Shown here: positions 55,896-64,000 of the stretch, one piece after another
Layout of the letters: every line of letters starts with the position of its first letter
Numbering within the stretch: the stretch's first letter is position 1
Assembly: GCA_027486755.1 (NCBI GenBank)
Contig: JAIXOM010000011.1
Location: forward strand, 34,732-98,731
Direction: 5' to 3'
DNA length: 64,000 nucleotides
Source: Comamonadaceae bacterium
GTDB taxonomy: Bacteria; Pseudomonadota; Gammaproteobacteria; Burkholderiales; Burkholderiaceae_C
Notes under the pieces: generated by a model
Database searches by the model: none
What the model was told of the DNA's origin: nothing
What the model saw: only the letters and a program-made list of their open reading frames with translations
Program-made: the position numbers and the translations under genes

Positions 55896-56963
55896 ATGAG
55901 CATACAAACCGACGACTTCGCCCCCAGCCCGCAGCGGGTGCTGTCGAGCGCGCCAGCATCGCCGCGCGAGGAGGCGCTCGAGCGGGCGCTGCGGCCTAAG
56001 CTGCTTGATGAATACATTGGCCAGGCCAAGGCGCGTGAGCAGCTGCAGATTTTCATTGGCGCGGCGCGCCAGCGCGGCGAAGCACTCGACCATGTTCTGC
56101 TCTTTGGCCCACCCGGCCTGGGCAAGACCACCTTGTCGCACATCGTGGCGCATGAACTGGGCGTGAATCTGCGCCAGACCAGCGGCCCGGTGCTGGAAAA
56201 GCCCAAGGATCTGGCGGCCTTGCTGACCAATCTGGAAAAAAACGATGTGCTTTTCATTGACGAGATTCATCGGCTCTCGCCGGTCGTCGAGGAAATTCTC
56301 TACCCGGCGCTCGAGGACTATCAGATCGACATCATGATCGGCGAGGGGCCGGCCGCGCGCAGCATCAAGCTCGACTTGCAGCCCTTCACCCTGGTGGGCG
56401 CCACCACCCGCGCGGGCATGCTGACCAACCCCCTGCGCGACCGTTTCGGCATTGTGGCCAGGCTGGAGTTTTACACCCCGCAGGAGTTGGTGCTGATCGT
56501 GCGGCGCAGCGCCGGCCTGCTGCAGGTAGCTATCGCTGATGGGGGCGCGCTGGAAATTGCGCGCCGCTGCCGCGGTACGCCGCGCATTGCCAACCGGCTC
56601 CTCCGACGGGTGCGCGACTATGCCCAGGTCAAAGGCGACGGCACCATCACGCTGGAGCTGGCCAACAAGGCACTGGCCATGCTCGATGTCGACCCGCAGG
56701 GCTTTGACATCATGGACCGCAAGCTGCTGGAGGCGGTGATCCACCGCTTCGACGGCGGGCCGGTCGGGCTGGACAACATCGCGGCGAGTATCGGAGAGGA
56801 ATCGGGCACCATTGAAGATGTGATCGAGCCCTACCTGATTCAGCAAGGCTATCTGCAACGCACTCCGCGCGGCCGGGTGGCGACCGCTGCCGCCTACCGG
56901 CATCTGGGCCTGTCAGTGCCGGCTGCACGGTCGCAGGCCGGCCCCGATCTTTTCCAAGCCTGA
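55896..56963 (+). CDS. ruvB: Holliday junction helicase motor RuvB
   Basis: 355 residues. AAA+ motor: Walker [21 protein letters not shown], Walker [21 protein letters not shown], sensor 1 [20 protein letters not shown] with the arginine finger, and the winged-helix end [20 protein letters not shown]. Normal length. Confidence 0.97.
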   Translation: MSIQTDDFAPSPQRVLSSAPASPREEALERALRPKLLDEYIGQAKAREQLQIFIGAARQRGEALDHVLLFGPPGLGKTTLSHIVAHELGVNLRQTSGPVLEKPKDLAALLTNLEKNDVLFIDEIHRLSPVVEEILYPALEDYQIDIMIGEGPAARSIKLDLQPFTLVGATTRAGMLTNPLRDRFGIVARLEFYTPQELVLIVRRSAGLLQVAIADGGALEIARRCRGTPRIANRLLRRVRDYAQVKGDGTITLELANKALAMLDVDPQGFDIMDRKLLEAVIHRFDGGPVGLDNIAASIGEESGTIEDVIEPYLIQQGYLQRTPRGRVATAAAYRHLGLSVPAARSQAGPDLFQA

Positions 56964-56973
56964 AGCAGCGACC

Positions 56974-57774
56974 ATGCGCGCGAGCCTGCCTGCCTTGACC
57001 CACTGCAGACAGACGATGCGGCGTTTGGCGGCTATTGCGCTGGTGCTGTGCCTGGCAGCCTGCTCGGGTTTGCCGCAAGCGCCGTCAGGTGATGCGGCAG
57101 CCCCAGGCAATTCCTGGGAGCTGGCTGGCCGAGCCGAGCGGGACATGCCTTCGGACCTCAGTGCCAGCGTCTGGCAGCACCAGACCTTCCCGGGTAAGCG
57201 CAAGAACCGGTACAGCTATGTCTGGCGGGAAGGTCGGCCCGCCATGGAGGTGCGCTCGGAAGGCGCGATCAGCGCGATGCGCCAAGTGGTCGATGTGCAG
57301 GCCGGATCGGTGAGCGGCATACGCTTTTCCTGGAAGGTTGCTTCTTTGCTGGAGATGGCCGATCTGAAAGACGCTGCGCGCAGTGATTCGCCAGTGCGTA
57401 TCGTGCTCGCTTTTGACGGTGACCGTAGTCGCCTGTCGGCCCGCGATCACATGTTGTCGGAGTTGGCCCGTTCGCTGACCGGCGAGGACATGCCCTATGC
57501 GACGCTCATGTACGTCTGGTCTAACGAACTGCCGGTGGGCACGGTGCTCAGCAGCCGGCGGACCGATCGCATCCGCAAGATGGTGATTGAGTCGGGCCCT
57601 GCGGGCATCAACCGCTGGCAGGACTATGAGCGCGATGTACGGGCCGATTACGAGCGCGCATTTGGCGAGCCGCCTGGCCGGCTGATGGCCGTAGGCATCA
57701 TGAGCGACAGCGACAACACGGGGGGTTCGGTGCGCGCCTGGTATGGTCCGGTCGTGCTCAGACGAGCGCCCTGA
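56974..57774 (+). CDS. DUF3047 lipoprotein
   Basis: 266 residues; an internal ATG at 57016 (MRRLAAIALVLCLAACSG) is a shorter and perhaps better start, with lipobox LAAC. Contains a DUF3047 domain: YSYVWREGRPAMEVRSEGAI, GIRFSWKVASLLEMADL, VRIVLAFDGDRSRLSARDHM and a C-terminal GEPPGRLMAVGIMSDSDNTG. Probably a periplasmic lipoprotein of unknown role. Close behind ruvB (10 bases). Confidence 0.82.
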   Translation: MRASLPALTHCRQTMRRLAAIALVLCLAACSGLPQAPSGDAAAPGNSWELAGRAERDMPSDLSASVWQHQTFPGKRKNRYSYVWREGRPAMEVRSEGAISAMRQVVDVQAGSVSGIRFSWKVASLLEMADLKDAARSDSPVRIVLAFDGDRSRLSARDHMLSELARSLTGEDMPYATLMYVWSNELPVGTVLSSRRTDRIRKMVIESGPAGINRWQDYERDVRADYERAFGEPPGRLMAVGIMSDSDNTGGSVRAWYGPVVLRRAP

Positions 57775-57793
57775 GCCTGCTCAGACCTCATAT

Positions 57794-58642
57794 TCAGGTG
57801 TAACGTTTGCTGCGCAGCTTGGCCTTCATGTCCTGCAGCATCGGTTGCAGGATACGGCCATCGAGTTTGAGTGCGACTGCGGTGGCCAGGATGTCGATGA
57901 TCATCAGGTGCAGCAGCCGCGAAACCATGGGGCTGTAGCGGTCATAGCCCTCGGGATGATCGGCGGCCAGGTGTATGTCGCCGGCCGATGCCAAAGGCGA
58001 TCCGCTGGCGGTGATGGCGATCACTGTCGCCCCATTTTTGCGGGCGATGTCTGTGGCATCCATCAGATCGCGGGTGCGGCCCGAGTTTGAAATGACCACC
58101 AGGCAGTCGCCAGCGCGCAGCAGCGAGGCGCTCATGACCTGCATATGGCCGTCGCTGTGCGCGATGGTGTGAACCCCGAGCCGAAAGAATTTGTGCTGCG
58201 CGTCCTGCGCCACGATGCCGGAATTGCCCGCGCCGATGAATTCGATACGCTGGCGCTGCTGGCAGGAACCGAGCAGGGCGTCGACCGCCTTGCCGATCGC
58301 GTAGGTGCTGGCCTCGTTACGGTACTTGAGAAAGGCAGCGACGGTGTTGTCGATTACCTTGACCGTGACGTCACTGACCTTGTCGTCGCTGTCCACGCTG
58401 CGGTGAATGAAGGGCACGCCTTCGCGCACGCTGCCGGCCAGCTTGAGCTTGAAGTCAGCCAGCCCGTCATAGCCCAGGCTGCGGCAAAACCGCACAACGG
58501 TGGGTTTGCTCACGCACGCTTGCGCCGACAGTTCACTGATCGGCTGCCGGGCAAAGGCCGCCGGATCGCTCAGTACCAACTCGGCGACCCGCTGCTCAGC
58601 GGGGGCCAGCGAGGGCAGGCAGGCTTTGATGCGGTCGAGCAT
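57794..58642 (-). CDS. hexR: RpiR-family regulator, HexR-like
   Basis: 282 residues. N-terminal RpiR helix-turn-helix (ELSAQACVSKPTVVRFCRSL, GYDGLADFKLKLAGSVREGV) and a SIS sugar-phosphate domain with RIEFIGAGNSGIVAQDAQHK, VISNSGRTRDLMDATDIARK and ATVIAITASGSPLASAGDIH. In proteobacteria HexR senses KDPG and represses central sugar catabolism; here it faces tal-pgi with a palindrome in between. The KDPG ligand is known for the family, not shown here. Confidence 0.85.
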   Translation of the reverse strand: MLDRIKACLPSLAPAEQRVAELVLSDPAAFARQPISELSAQACVSKPTVVRFCRSLGYDGLADFKLKLAGSVREGVPFIHRSVDSDDKVSDVTVKVIDNTVAAFLKYRNEASTYAIGKAVDALLGSCQQRQRIEFIGAGNSGIVAQDAQHKFFRLGVHTIAHSDGHMQVMSASLLRAGDCLVVISNSGRTRDLMDATDIARKNGATVIAITASGSPLASAGDIHLAADHPEGYDRYSPMVSRLLHLMIIDILATAVALKLDGRILQPMLQDMKAKLRSKRYT

Positions 58643-58654
58643 GGAGTTCTGCAG

Positions 58655-58669
58655 TGTAACTAGGTTACC
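58655..58669. promoter_or_regulatory. HexR-like operator between hexR and tal
   Basis: TGTAACTAGGTTACC has perfect arms GTAAC and GTTAC around TAG and follows the TGTAn-nTTACA pattern of HexR sites. It lies 13 bases from the hexR start and 92 from tal, so it can serve autoregulation and control of the tal-pgi operon. Confidence 0.72.
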
Positions 58670-58760
58670 TTGTTTCTAGGTCGCAGTTACCAGCCGCTTG
58701 TTGCCCTGCACTTATGGCCGTGCTGCCGCGCGGGCAGGCTGCAGGTCGATAATCCCGGCC

Positions 58761-59708
58761 ATGAACCAACTCGACGCACTCAAGCAATACACCACCGTGG
58801 TGGCCGATACCGGCGACTTTATGCAACTGGGGCAGTTTCGGCCGCAGGATGCCACGACCAATCCCTCGCTGATTCTTAAGGCGGTCAAGAAGGCTGAGTA
58901 CCAGCCTCTGGTGGCGCAGACCGTCAAAGCCCATCCGGGCCAGGCCCTGGATCTGCTGATCGATCGATTGCTCGTGCGTTTCGGCTGCGAAATCCTCTCC
59001 ATCATCCCTGGCCGTGTCTCGACCGAGGTCGATGCGCGCCTGAGTTTTGATACCGCCGCCACGGTCGAGCGCGCTGAGCGGCTGATGGCCTTGTATGCGG
59101 CCGCGGGCGTGCCGCGTGAGCGGGTGCTGATCAAGATTGCTGCCACCTGGGAGGGCATGGCGGCCGCGCAGCAACTCGAGCAGCGCGGCATACACACCAA
59201 TCTGACGCTGCTGTTTTCCTTTTGCCAGGCGGTGGTTTGCGGCCAAGCCAGGGTGCAACTGATCTCCCCCTTCGTCGGCCGTATCTATGACTGGCATAAA
59301 AAGGCCGCTGGCAGCGGCTGGGTTGAGGCCGAGCATGCCGGCGCCCGCGACCCTGGGGTGCAGTCGGTGCGGCAGATTTTTGAGCATTACAAGCGCTTTG
59401 GCATCGCTACCGAGGTCATGGGCGCGAGCTTTCGCAATGTGGGTCAGGTACTGGCCCTCGCAGGCTGTGATTTGTTGACCATCAGCCCGGAGCTGTTGGC
59501 GCAGCTGGCGGCCAGCCTGGAGCCGGTCGAGCGCGCCCTAGACGCGCAGGCGGCGCGAAGCCTTGACCTTCCCGAGCTGCATTTGGACGAGGCGGGTTTT
59601 CGCCTGGCCCTGAATCAAGATGCGATGGCTACCGAAAAGCTGGCCGAGGGCATACGCGCCTTCGTCAGCGACGCGATCGGGCTGGAGCAAGTCCTGCTGG
59701 CGGCGTGA
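58761..59708 (+). CDS. tal: Transaldolase
   Basis: 315 residues from ATG 58761 (TalB is 317). Pentose-phosphate enzyme. [20 protein letters not shown], then [20 protein letters not shown], catalytic Schiff-base Lys125 in [20 protein letters not shown], and [18 protein letters not shown]. Its stop is immediately followed by the pgi start. Confidence 0.96.
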   Translation: MNQLDALKQYTTVVADTGDFMQLGQFRPQDATTNPSLILKAVKKAEYQPLVAQTVKAHPGQALDLLIDRLLVRFGCEILSIIPGRVSTEVDARLSFDTAATVERAERLMALYAAAGVPRERVLIKIAATWEGMAAAQQLEQRGIHTNLTLLFSFCQAVVCGQARVQLISPFVGRIYDWHKKAAGSGWVEAEHAGARDPGVQSVRQIFEHYKRFGIATEVMGASFRNVGQVLALAGCDLLTISPELLAQLAASLEPVERALDAQAARSLDLPELHLDEAGFRLALNQDAMATEKLAEGIRAFVSDAIGLEQVLLAA

Positions 59709-61277
59709 ATGACAGCCGCCGCTTTTGTGCGCTGTGACCGTGCGCCGGCCTGGGCCGAGCTGCGGGCGTATTTTGAGGGGTCGGGCCGCCGCCTTGATCT
59801 GCGCCGTGCCTTCGCCGAGGACCCGCGCCGTTTCGAGCGCTGGAGTCAGCCGGCGCCCCATGTGTTTGCCGATCTGTCCAAGAACCTGATCGATGCGCAC
59901 ACCGAATCCCTGTTGCTCAAACTGGCCGAGCGGTGCGGCTTGGGCGCCCAACGCGATGCCATGTTTGGCGGCCAGGCCATCAATTCCAGCGAGCAGCGCC
60001 AGGTGATGCATTTCCTGCTGCGCCAGCCTGAGCTGCGCGCTGCTCAGGCCTTGGCGGCCGAGTTGCAGGCGGTGCAATCCACCGGCCAAGCGATGCTCAC
60101 TTATGCCGAACAGGTGCGTGCCGACCCGGGCATCACCGATGTGGTCAATATCGGCATTGGCGGCTCCGACCTCGGCCCCTGCATGGCAGTGCAGGCCCTA
60201 GAGGAGTTCAGGCTGCCGGGCAAGCGTTTTCACTTCATCTCCAATGTGGACGGGCATGCCCTGTCCAGCCTGCTCGCTCAATTGCAGCCGCGCAGCACCT
60301 TGTTTTTGATTGCCTCAAAAACCTTCACCACCGCTGAAACCATGGCCAATGCGCATTCGGCCAGGCGCTGGTTCGAGGCGCAGCTGGGCGCACAGGCGCC
60401 GGCTTTGCTGCCCCGCCACTTTGCAGCGCTGACAACGAACGTAAGCGCGGCGGCTGAGTTCGGCATCAAGACCTGCTTGGGCTTCTGGGACTGGGTGGGT
60501 GGGCGCTACTCCCTGATGTCGGCCATCGGCTTGCCCCTGGCCATTGCCATTGGCAGCGAGCGCTGGCGGCAACTGCTCGCAGGCGCACATGCGATGGACG
60601 AGCACTTTCGCACCGCGCCCTTGGCGCAAAACCTGCCCGTGCGTTTGGGGCTGCTCGATGTCTGGTACCGCAACTTCCACGGTTTTGCCTCGCGCTGCGT
60701 CGCGCCCTATCACAGCCGCCTGGCGCGCTGGCCGGCTTATTTGCAGCAACTCGAGATGGAGAGCAACGGTAAGCGGGTCGACGCGCTGGGGCAGGCTCTG
60801 AGCTATGCAACAGCGCCGGTGATCTGGGGCGAGCCCGGCACCAACGGGCAGCATGCTTTTTTTCAGATGCTGCACCAGGGCACCAGCGTGGTTCCGGTGG
60901 AATTCGTTCTGGTGCGCCACCCGGCTCACGAGCTGGTCGACCAGCACAGTCAGTTGCTGGCCAACGGGCTGGCCCAGGCCCAGGCACTCATGCTGGGTCG
61001 AGCCCATGCTGGCGGCCACCGCGACTTTCCGGGCAATCGGCCGAGCACGGTCCTGCTGCTCGAGCGGCTTGATCCGGCCAGCCTGGGCGCGCTCATTGCG
61101 CTGCAGGAGCACCGGGTCTTTACCAGCGGCGCGATCTGGGGCATCAACAGCTTTGACCAATGGGGGGTCGAGCTAGGCAAGGTGCTGGCTGCCGATTTGG
61201 AGCCGCGCCTGCGCAGTGGTGACGAAGCCGGGCTGGACGCCTCGACCGCGGGTCTGATGGCGCGCCTGCGCGCATGA
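59709..61277 (+). CDS. pgi: Glucose-6-phosphate isomerase
   Basis: 522 residues. Signatures GIGGSDLGPCMAVQALEEFR, IASKTFTTAETMANAHSARR, GGRYSLMSAIGLPLAIAIGS and GIWGINSFDQWGVELGK-like SGAIWGINSFDQWGVELGKV are present. Zero spacing after tal and an ATGA overlap with the next gene indicate tight translational coupling. Confidence 0.96.
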   Translation: MTAAAFVRCDRAPAWAELRAYFEGSGRRLDLRRAFAEDPRRFERWSQPAPHVFADLSKNLIDAHTESLLLKLAERCGLGAQRDAMFGGQAINSSEQRQVMHFLLRQPELRAAQALAAELQAVQSTGQAMLTYAEQVRADPGITDVVNIGIGGSDLGPCMAVQALEEFRLPGKRFHFISNVDGHALSSLLAQLQPRSTLFLIASKTFTTAETMANAHSARRWFEAQLGAQAPALLPRHFAALTTNVSAAAEFGIKTCLGFWDWVGGRYSLMSAIGLPLAIAIGSERWRQLLAGAHAMDEHFRTAPLAQNLPVRLGLLDVWYRNFHGFASRCVAPYHSRLARWPAYLQQLEMESNGKRVDALGQALSYATAPVIWGEPGTNGQHAFFQMLHQGTSVVPVEFVLVRHPAHELVDQHSQLLANGLAQAQALMLGRAHAGGHRDFPGNRPSTVLLLERLDPASLGALIALQEHRVFTSGAIWGINSFDQWGVELGKVLAADLEPRLRSGDEAGLDASTAGLMARLRA

Positions 61278-61894
61278 ACATCGTTTTTGACTTCGGGGCA
61301 GTGCTGTTTGACTGGCAGCCGGCGCAGCGTGTTCGCCAGCGTTTGGGTGAGTGGGCACCGGGTCCGCAGCAGGCCCAGGCTTTGGCACAGGCCATCTTCG
61401 CCCATGAGGATTGGCAGGCTTTTGACCGAGGCCTTCTAGGGCTTGAACTGGTGGTTGAGCGAACTGCCTTACGGCTGGGCCTGCCGCAGGCCCGGGTGCA
61501 TGAGCTCTTGGCCCCAATTGGCCACGAGTTGCGGCCCATTGAAGCGAATGTGGCGGTGCTGCAGGCTCTGGCCGAGCGGCGCCAGCGTGAGCGGTCGCTG
61601 CGCCTGTTTTTTCTCTCTAATATGCCTGAGCCCTTCGCGCGCACACTCGAGCTTGAGCATGAGTTCATCAAGGTTTTTGATGGTGGCCTATTCTCCGGAG
61701 ACGTGAAGTTGGGCAAGCCCGACCCGGCGATTTATCAGCAACTGGCCATGGCGCATCAATTGGAGCCGCAACAGACTTGGTTCATCGACGATCACCTGCC
61801 CAATGTGGAGGCAGCCCGTGCTCTGGGTTGGCAGGGCCTGCATCTGAGCGAGCCGCAGGCACTTGCCGATTTGCTAAGGTCCACGCTGCCGTGA
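61274..61894 (+). CDS. HAD-IA family hydrolase
   Basis: 206 residues, overlapping the pgi stop (ATGA). N-terminal MNIVFDFGAVLFDWQPAQRV has the HAD nucleophile Asp in the D-x-G form seen in YihX-like phosphatases; FFLSNMPEPFARTLE is motif II, GDVKLGKPDPAIYQQLAMAH gives the motif III Lys, and TWFIDDHLPNVEAARALGWQ motif IV. Likely a small sugar- or nucleotide-phosphatase that supports the tal-pgi operon. Confidence 0.9.
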   Translation: MNIVFDFGAVLFDWQPAQRVRQRLGEWAPGPQQAQALAQAIFAHEDWQAFDRGLLGLELVVERTALRLGLPQARVHELLAPIGHELRPIEANVAVLQALAERRQRERSLRLFFLSNMPEPFARTLELEHEFIKVFDGGLFSGDVKLGKPDPAIYQQLAMAHQLEPQQTWFIDDHLPNVEAARALGWQGLHLSEPQALADLLRSTLP

Positions 61895-61941
61895 TTGCTG
61901 TGCCGGCTCGCACCATCGGACGAGCTAGATCAGGAGAGTTC

Positions 61942-62421
61942 ATGCAAAGACGACCGTTTCTCGTGATGCTGGCTGCGCCCCTGGCTTTGCCAGCGGCCCT
62001 CAGCGCTGCACCCGGCAGGACCCAGTTGCAGGTCTGGAAGGACCCGCAATGCGGCTGCTGTCAGGCCTGGATAGAGCATCTGCAGGCCCGTGGCTTTGCC
62101 GTCGAGGTGCATGATGTGGGCAATACCGCTGCGCGCAAGCGCCTGGGTCTGCCCGAGCGTTTGGCCTCTTGCCATACCGCCTGGGTGGGTGGCTATGTGA
62201 TCGAAGGCCATGTGCCAGCGGCAGACATTGAACGGCTCCTGAAGCAAAAGCCGGCAGCTTTGGGCCTGGCTGTACCTGGGATGCCGATAGGCAGCCCCGG
62301 CATGGATGGCCCAGCCTATAAAGGACGCAAGGACGCTTACCAAGTCCTCTTGGTAAAGCGTGACGGCAGCACCAGCGTCTTTGCCTCTTATGCCGGCTCT
62401 GCCGCTTCGCGCCAGGTTTAA
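61942..62421 (+). CDS. DUF411 domain protein, secreted (metal-handling candidate)
   Basis: 159 residues from ATG 61942 behind AGGAGA. A signal peptide (FLVMLAAPLALPAALSAAPG) is followed by the DUF411 core LQVWKDPQCGCCQAWIEHLQ with a Cys-Gly-Cys-Cys cluster, then SCHTAWVGGYVIEGHVPAAD and VPGMPIGSPGMDGPAYKGRK. DUF411 proteins often sit beside copper-resistance genes and may bind copper; none is next to it here. Confidence 0.85.
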   Translation: MQRRPFLVMLAAPLALPAALSAAPGRTQLQVWKDPQCGCCQAWIEHLQARGFAVEVHDVGNTAARKRLGLPERLASCHTAWVGGYVIEGHVPAADIERLLKQKPAALGLAVPGMPIGSPGMDGPAYKGRKDAYQVLLVKRDGSTSVFASYAGSAASRQV

Positions 62422-62484
62422 GGCCGCGCGCAGTCCCTGGGGGCTGGCCTCGGCGGCCTGGCAAATTCCACGTTACCATGGCAA

Positions 62485-62508
62485 AATGTAGATCCGTGTA
62501 TCTACATT
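62485..62508. promoter_or_regulatory. Palindromic operator of the VapBC locus
   Basis: AATGTAGAT (62485-62493) and ATCTACATT (62500-62508) are perfect nine-base inverted arms around a six-base centre, ending 11 bases before the antitoxin ATG. Position and symmetry fit autorepression by a VapB/VapBC complex. Confidence 0.78.
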
Positions 62509-62518
62509 GAGGTCTGCC

Positions 62519-62773
62519 ATGGAACTCCAAGTCAACCGTTGGGGCAACAGCTTGGCTGTTCGTCTGCCTGCCCAACTTGCCCGGCAGATGGGCCTGGAGG
62601 AAGGCTCCCAGGTCTTGGCGGAGCTCACTGCTGAAGGTGAGCTCAAGCTGTCGCCGCGCACGCCGCTGCGGCCGGCAGCCACCCGGGCTGAGTTGCTGGG
62701 GCAGATAGCCCAGTTGCACCAGCAACTGCCGCTGACGCAGCCAGTGGCGCGCGAAGAATGGAGCCGGTATTGA
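62519..62773 (+). CDS. vapB: VapB-type antitoxin (AbrB/MazE-like domain)
   Basis: 84 residues from ATG 62519. N-terminal swapped-hairpin AbrB domain MELQVNRWGNSLAVRLPAQL and LEEGSQVLAELTAEGELKLS bind the operator; the C-terminal HQQLPLTQPVAREEWSRY is the flexible toxin-neutralising segment. Followed 50 bases later by the PIN toxin. Confidence 0.88.
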   Translation: MELQVNRWGNSLAVRLPAQLARQMGLEEGSQVLAELTAEGELKLSPRTPLRPAATRAELLGQIAQLHQQLPLTQPVAREEWSRY

Positions 62774-62800
62774 TGGTCTGTTGATCGGCAAGCCATTCAA

Positions 62801-62823
62801 TGTTGATCCGATATTGATCTACC
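62801..62823. promoter_or_regulatory. Second operator-like sequence before vapC
   Basis: TGTTGATCCG (62801-62810) and ATCTACC (62817-62823) parallel TGTAGATCCG and ATCTACA of the upstream palindrome (62487-62506), with a six- rather than three-base middle. It abuts the vapC ATG. Three TTGATC hexamers occur between 62781 and 62818. Confidence 0.4.
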
Positions 62824-63315
62824 ATGGTGAAGCGACAAAAGCCACTGCTTGCTGAGGAGGCCAGTCCGAATTACCGGGTGGTACCGCCTGGCGAGCGAAT
62901 CTATGTGGATACCAGCGTTTGGGTGGCGCTGCTAGCCAGGGAAGCGCCTGCTGCTGCCCTGAGTTTATGGTTGGCTCAGTCCCCCCCTTTGTGTTGCGCC
63001 AACTGGGCCGAGCTGGAGCTGGCAAGCGCGCTGGGCATCAAGCACCGACGCGGTGAGTTGTCTTTGGGGGCGGCCCGCAGTATCTGCGATGTGTTCGCCA
63101 GCATGATGGTTTATCAGGTGCAGCAAGTTCCGGTGCACGCCGCCGACGTGACGCTGGCCCGCAGCCTGTGCATGGACATGGGCCGTGGACTGAGGGCCGG
63201 CGATGCCTTGCATCTGGCAGTCGCGATGCGTCTGCAGTGCAGCCACTTCTTCAGCCTGGATCACAGCCTTAACCGCAACGCGGAGGCGGCGGGGCTGCAC
63301 CTGGTCTCGCTTTAG
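62824..63315 (+). CDS. vapC: VapC-type PIN-domain ribonuclease toxin
   Basis: 163 residues. The four PIN acidic residues are in place: Asp29 in YVDTSVWVALL, Glu63 in NWAELELASAL, Asp127 in RAGDALHLAVAM and Asp146 in FFSLDHSLNRN. The about 25 residues before the first strand are longer than usual; GTG 62878 would give a 145-residue protein of ordinary VapC length. No ribosome site precedes ATG 62824. Likely cleaves tRNA or rRNA when VapB is degraded. Confidence 0.88.
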   Translation: MVKRQKPLLAEEASPNYRVVPPGERIYVDTSVWVALLAREAPAAALSLWLAQSPPLCCANWAELELASALGIKHRRGELSLGAARSICDVFASMMVYQVQQVPVHAADVTLARSLCMDMGRGLRAGDALHLAVAMRLQCSHFFSLDHSLNRNAEAAGLHLVSL

Positions 63316-63333
63316 AACTGGCGTTCGACTATG

Positions 63334-63367
63334 AAAAAACCCCGCAAGGTTCGCACCTTGCGGGGTT
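63334..63367 (-). terminator. Intrinsic terminator of groL
   Basis: CCCCGCAAGG and CCTTGCGGGG (ten base pairs) enclose TTCGCA. On the minus strand the stem is followed by six T, which suits groL; on the plus strand only three T follow, so it terminates vapC weakly if at all. Confidence 0.9.
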
Positions 63368-63418
63368 TCGGAGCTTTGACAGGGCACCGGAGCGCCCTGA
63401 TCGCGGCGACCGGACTGA

Positions 63419-64000
63419 TTACATGCCCATATCGCCCATGCCACCCATGCCGCCCATGCCGCCACCAGGCATGCCGCCGCCGGCAGGAGCGTCGTCCTTC
63501 GGCGCCTCGGCCACCATAGCTTCGGTGGTCAGCATCAGGCTGGCCACGGAAGCAGCGTTTTGCAGCGCGGTGCGGGTTACTTTGGTCGGATCCAGAATAC
63601 CCATTTCGATCATGTCGCCGTAGGTGTCGTTGGCAGCGTTGAAGCCGTAGTTGCCACTTCCGGCCAGCACCGCGTTGACCACCACCGAGGCTTCGCCGCC
63701 GGCGTTGTAGACGATCTCGCGCAGCGGCGACTCGATGGCCTTGAGCACCAGCTTGATGCCGGCGTCTTGGTCAGCGTTGTCACCCTTGATGGTGCCAGCA
63801 GCTTGCTTGGCGCGCAGCAGGGCCACGCCACCGCCGGCCACGATGCCTTCTTCCACCGCAGCGCGGGTGGCGTGCAGGGCGTCTTCCACGCGGGCTTTCT
63901 TTTCCTTCATCTCGACTTCGGTGGCAGCGCCAACCTTGATCACTGCGACACCGCCGGCCAGCTTGGCCACGCGCTCTTGCAGCTTCTCGCGGTCGTAGTC
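63419..64000 (-). CDS. groL: Chaperonin GroEL (60 kDa), C-terminal part
   Basis: About 194 C-terminal residues; the gene continues beyond the window's right end. [40 protein letters not shown] and [15 protein letters not shown] are GroEL landmarks, and [10 protein letters not shown] plus [20 protein letters not shown] follow. The end is the usual GGM repeat ([20 protein letters not shown]), a flexible tail in the folding cavity. A strong terminator lies 50 bases downstream. Confidence 0.97.
   Translation of the reverse strand, partial: DYDREKLQERVAKLAGGVAVIKVGAATEVEMKEKKARVEDALHATRAAVEEGIVAGGGVALLRAKQAAGTIKGDNADQDAGIKLVLKAIESPLREIVYNAGGEASVVVNAVLAGSGNYGFNAANDTYGDMIEMGILDPTKVTRTALQNAASVASLMLTTEAMVAEAPKDDAPAGGGMPGGGMGGMGGMGDMGM

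Noticed and set aside
55197..56903. A long open frame antisense to ruvA-ruvB, and similar antisense frames opposite TRAP, MmgE/PrpD, rfbB and iorA genes
   Set aside because: High GC makes long antisense frames common; these lack recognised domains and lie opposite well-supported genes, so they are treated as shadows.
63419..63500. GGM tandem repeats at the end of GroEL as an unusual element
   Set aside because: This flexible GGM tail is normal for GroEL.

Overview
The window looks like a chromosomal segment of a high-GC betaproteobacterium of the order Burkholderiales, most likely Comamonadaceae or a close relative. This rests on gene order and family content: rplM-rpsI-erpA-anmK-M23 peptidase-tyrS, ahcY-tlyA-metF, hns-argB-slmA, periplasmic Bug-type binding proteins, PHA granule proteins and a fused IcmF mutase. 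The species cannot be named from sequence alone. I see no rRNA, tRNA, insertion sequence, prophage or CRISPR array.

1-12.7 kb is a catabolic and uptake block. It holds a LivK-type binding protein (cut by the window edge), a two-subunit indolepyruvate:ferredoxin oxidoreductase translationally coupled and followed by a complete TRAP transporter (DctP-DctQ-DctM), then two Bug/TctC binding proteins alternating with two MmgE/PrpD proteins. 12.7-17 kb carries a NodIJ-type ABC exporter, purT, coaX and a rhodanese. 17.2-24.8 kb holds a second TRAP operon, whose large permease carries an unusual decapeptide-repeat insert, and icmF behind a terminator and a strong palindrome.

24.9-32.8 kb is acyl-CoA and polyhydroxyalkanoate flavoured: acyl-CoA-binding protein, class III CoA-transferase, a PHA-system protein, a phasin with a PhaR-like box in its promoter region, plus a molybdopterin oxidoreductase and a TetR regulator. 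A small basic protein of 54 residues sits at 24.9 kb. 33-36.4 kb is the dTDP-rhamnose operon (rfbBDAC). 36.4-43.2 kb is housekeeping: H-NS, ArgB, SlmA, an SAH riboswitch driving ahcY-tlyA-metF (methyl cycle), and RlmJ.

43.2-57.8 kb is core machinery: L13/S9 behind a structured leader, ErpA, AnmK, two LytM/M23 peptidases, TyrS, a CDF metal exporter, D-aminoacyl-tRNA deacylase, YbeY/PhoH and RuvAB. 57.8-64 kb holds a HexR-type regulator with a good operator facing a tal-pgi-HAD sugar-phosphate operon, a DUF411 protein, a VapBC toxin-antitoxin pair with a perfect palindromic operator, and the 3' part of groL.

The most unusual items are the repeat insert in the TRAP permease, the paired Bug/MmgE modules without a TctAB permease, the oxidoreductase with an altered Fe-S motif coupled to a TRAP transporter, and a set of well-formed regulatory elements (SAH riboswitch with an alternative pairing, HexR-like, LiuR-like, PhaR-like and VapB-like sites). 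I did not find a gene cluster that is clearly a wholly new system.
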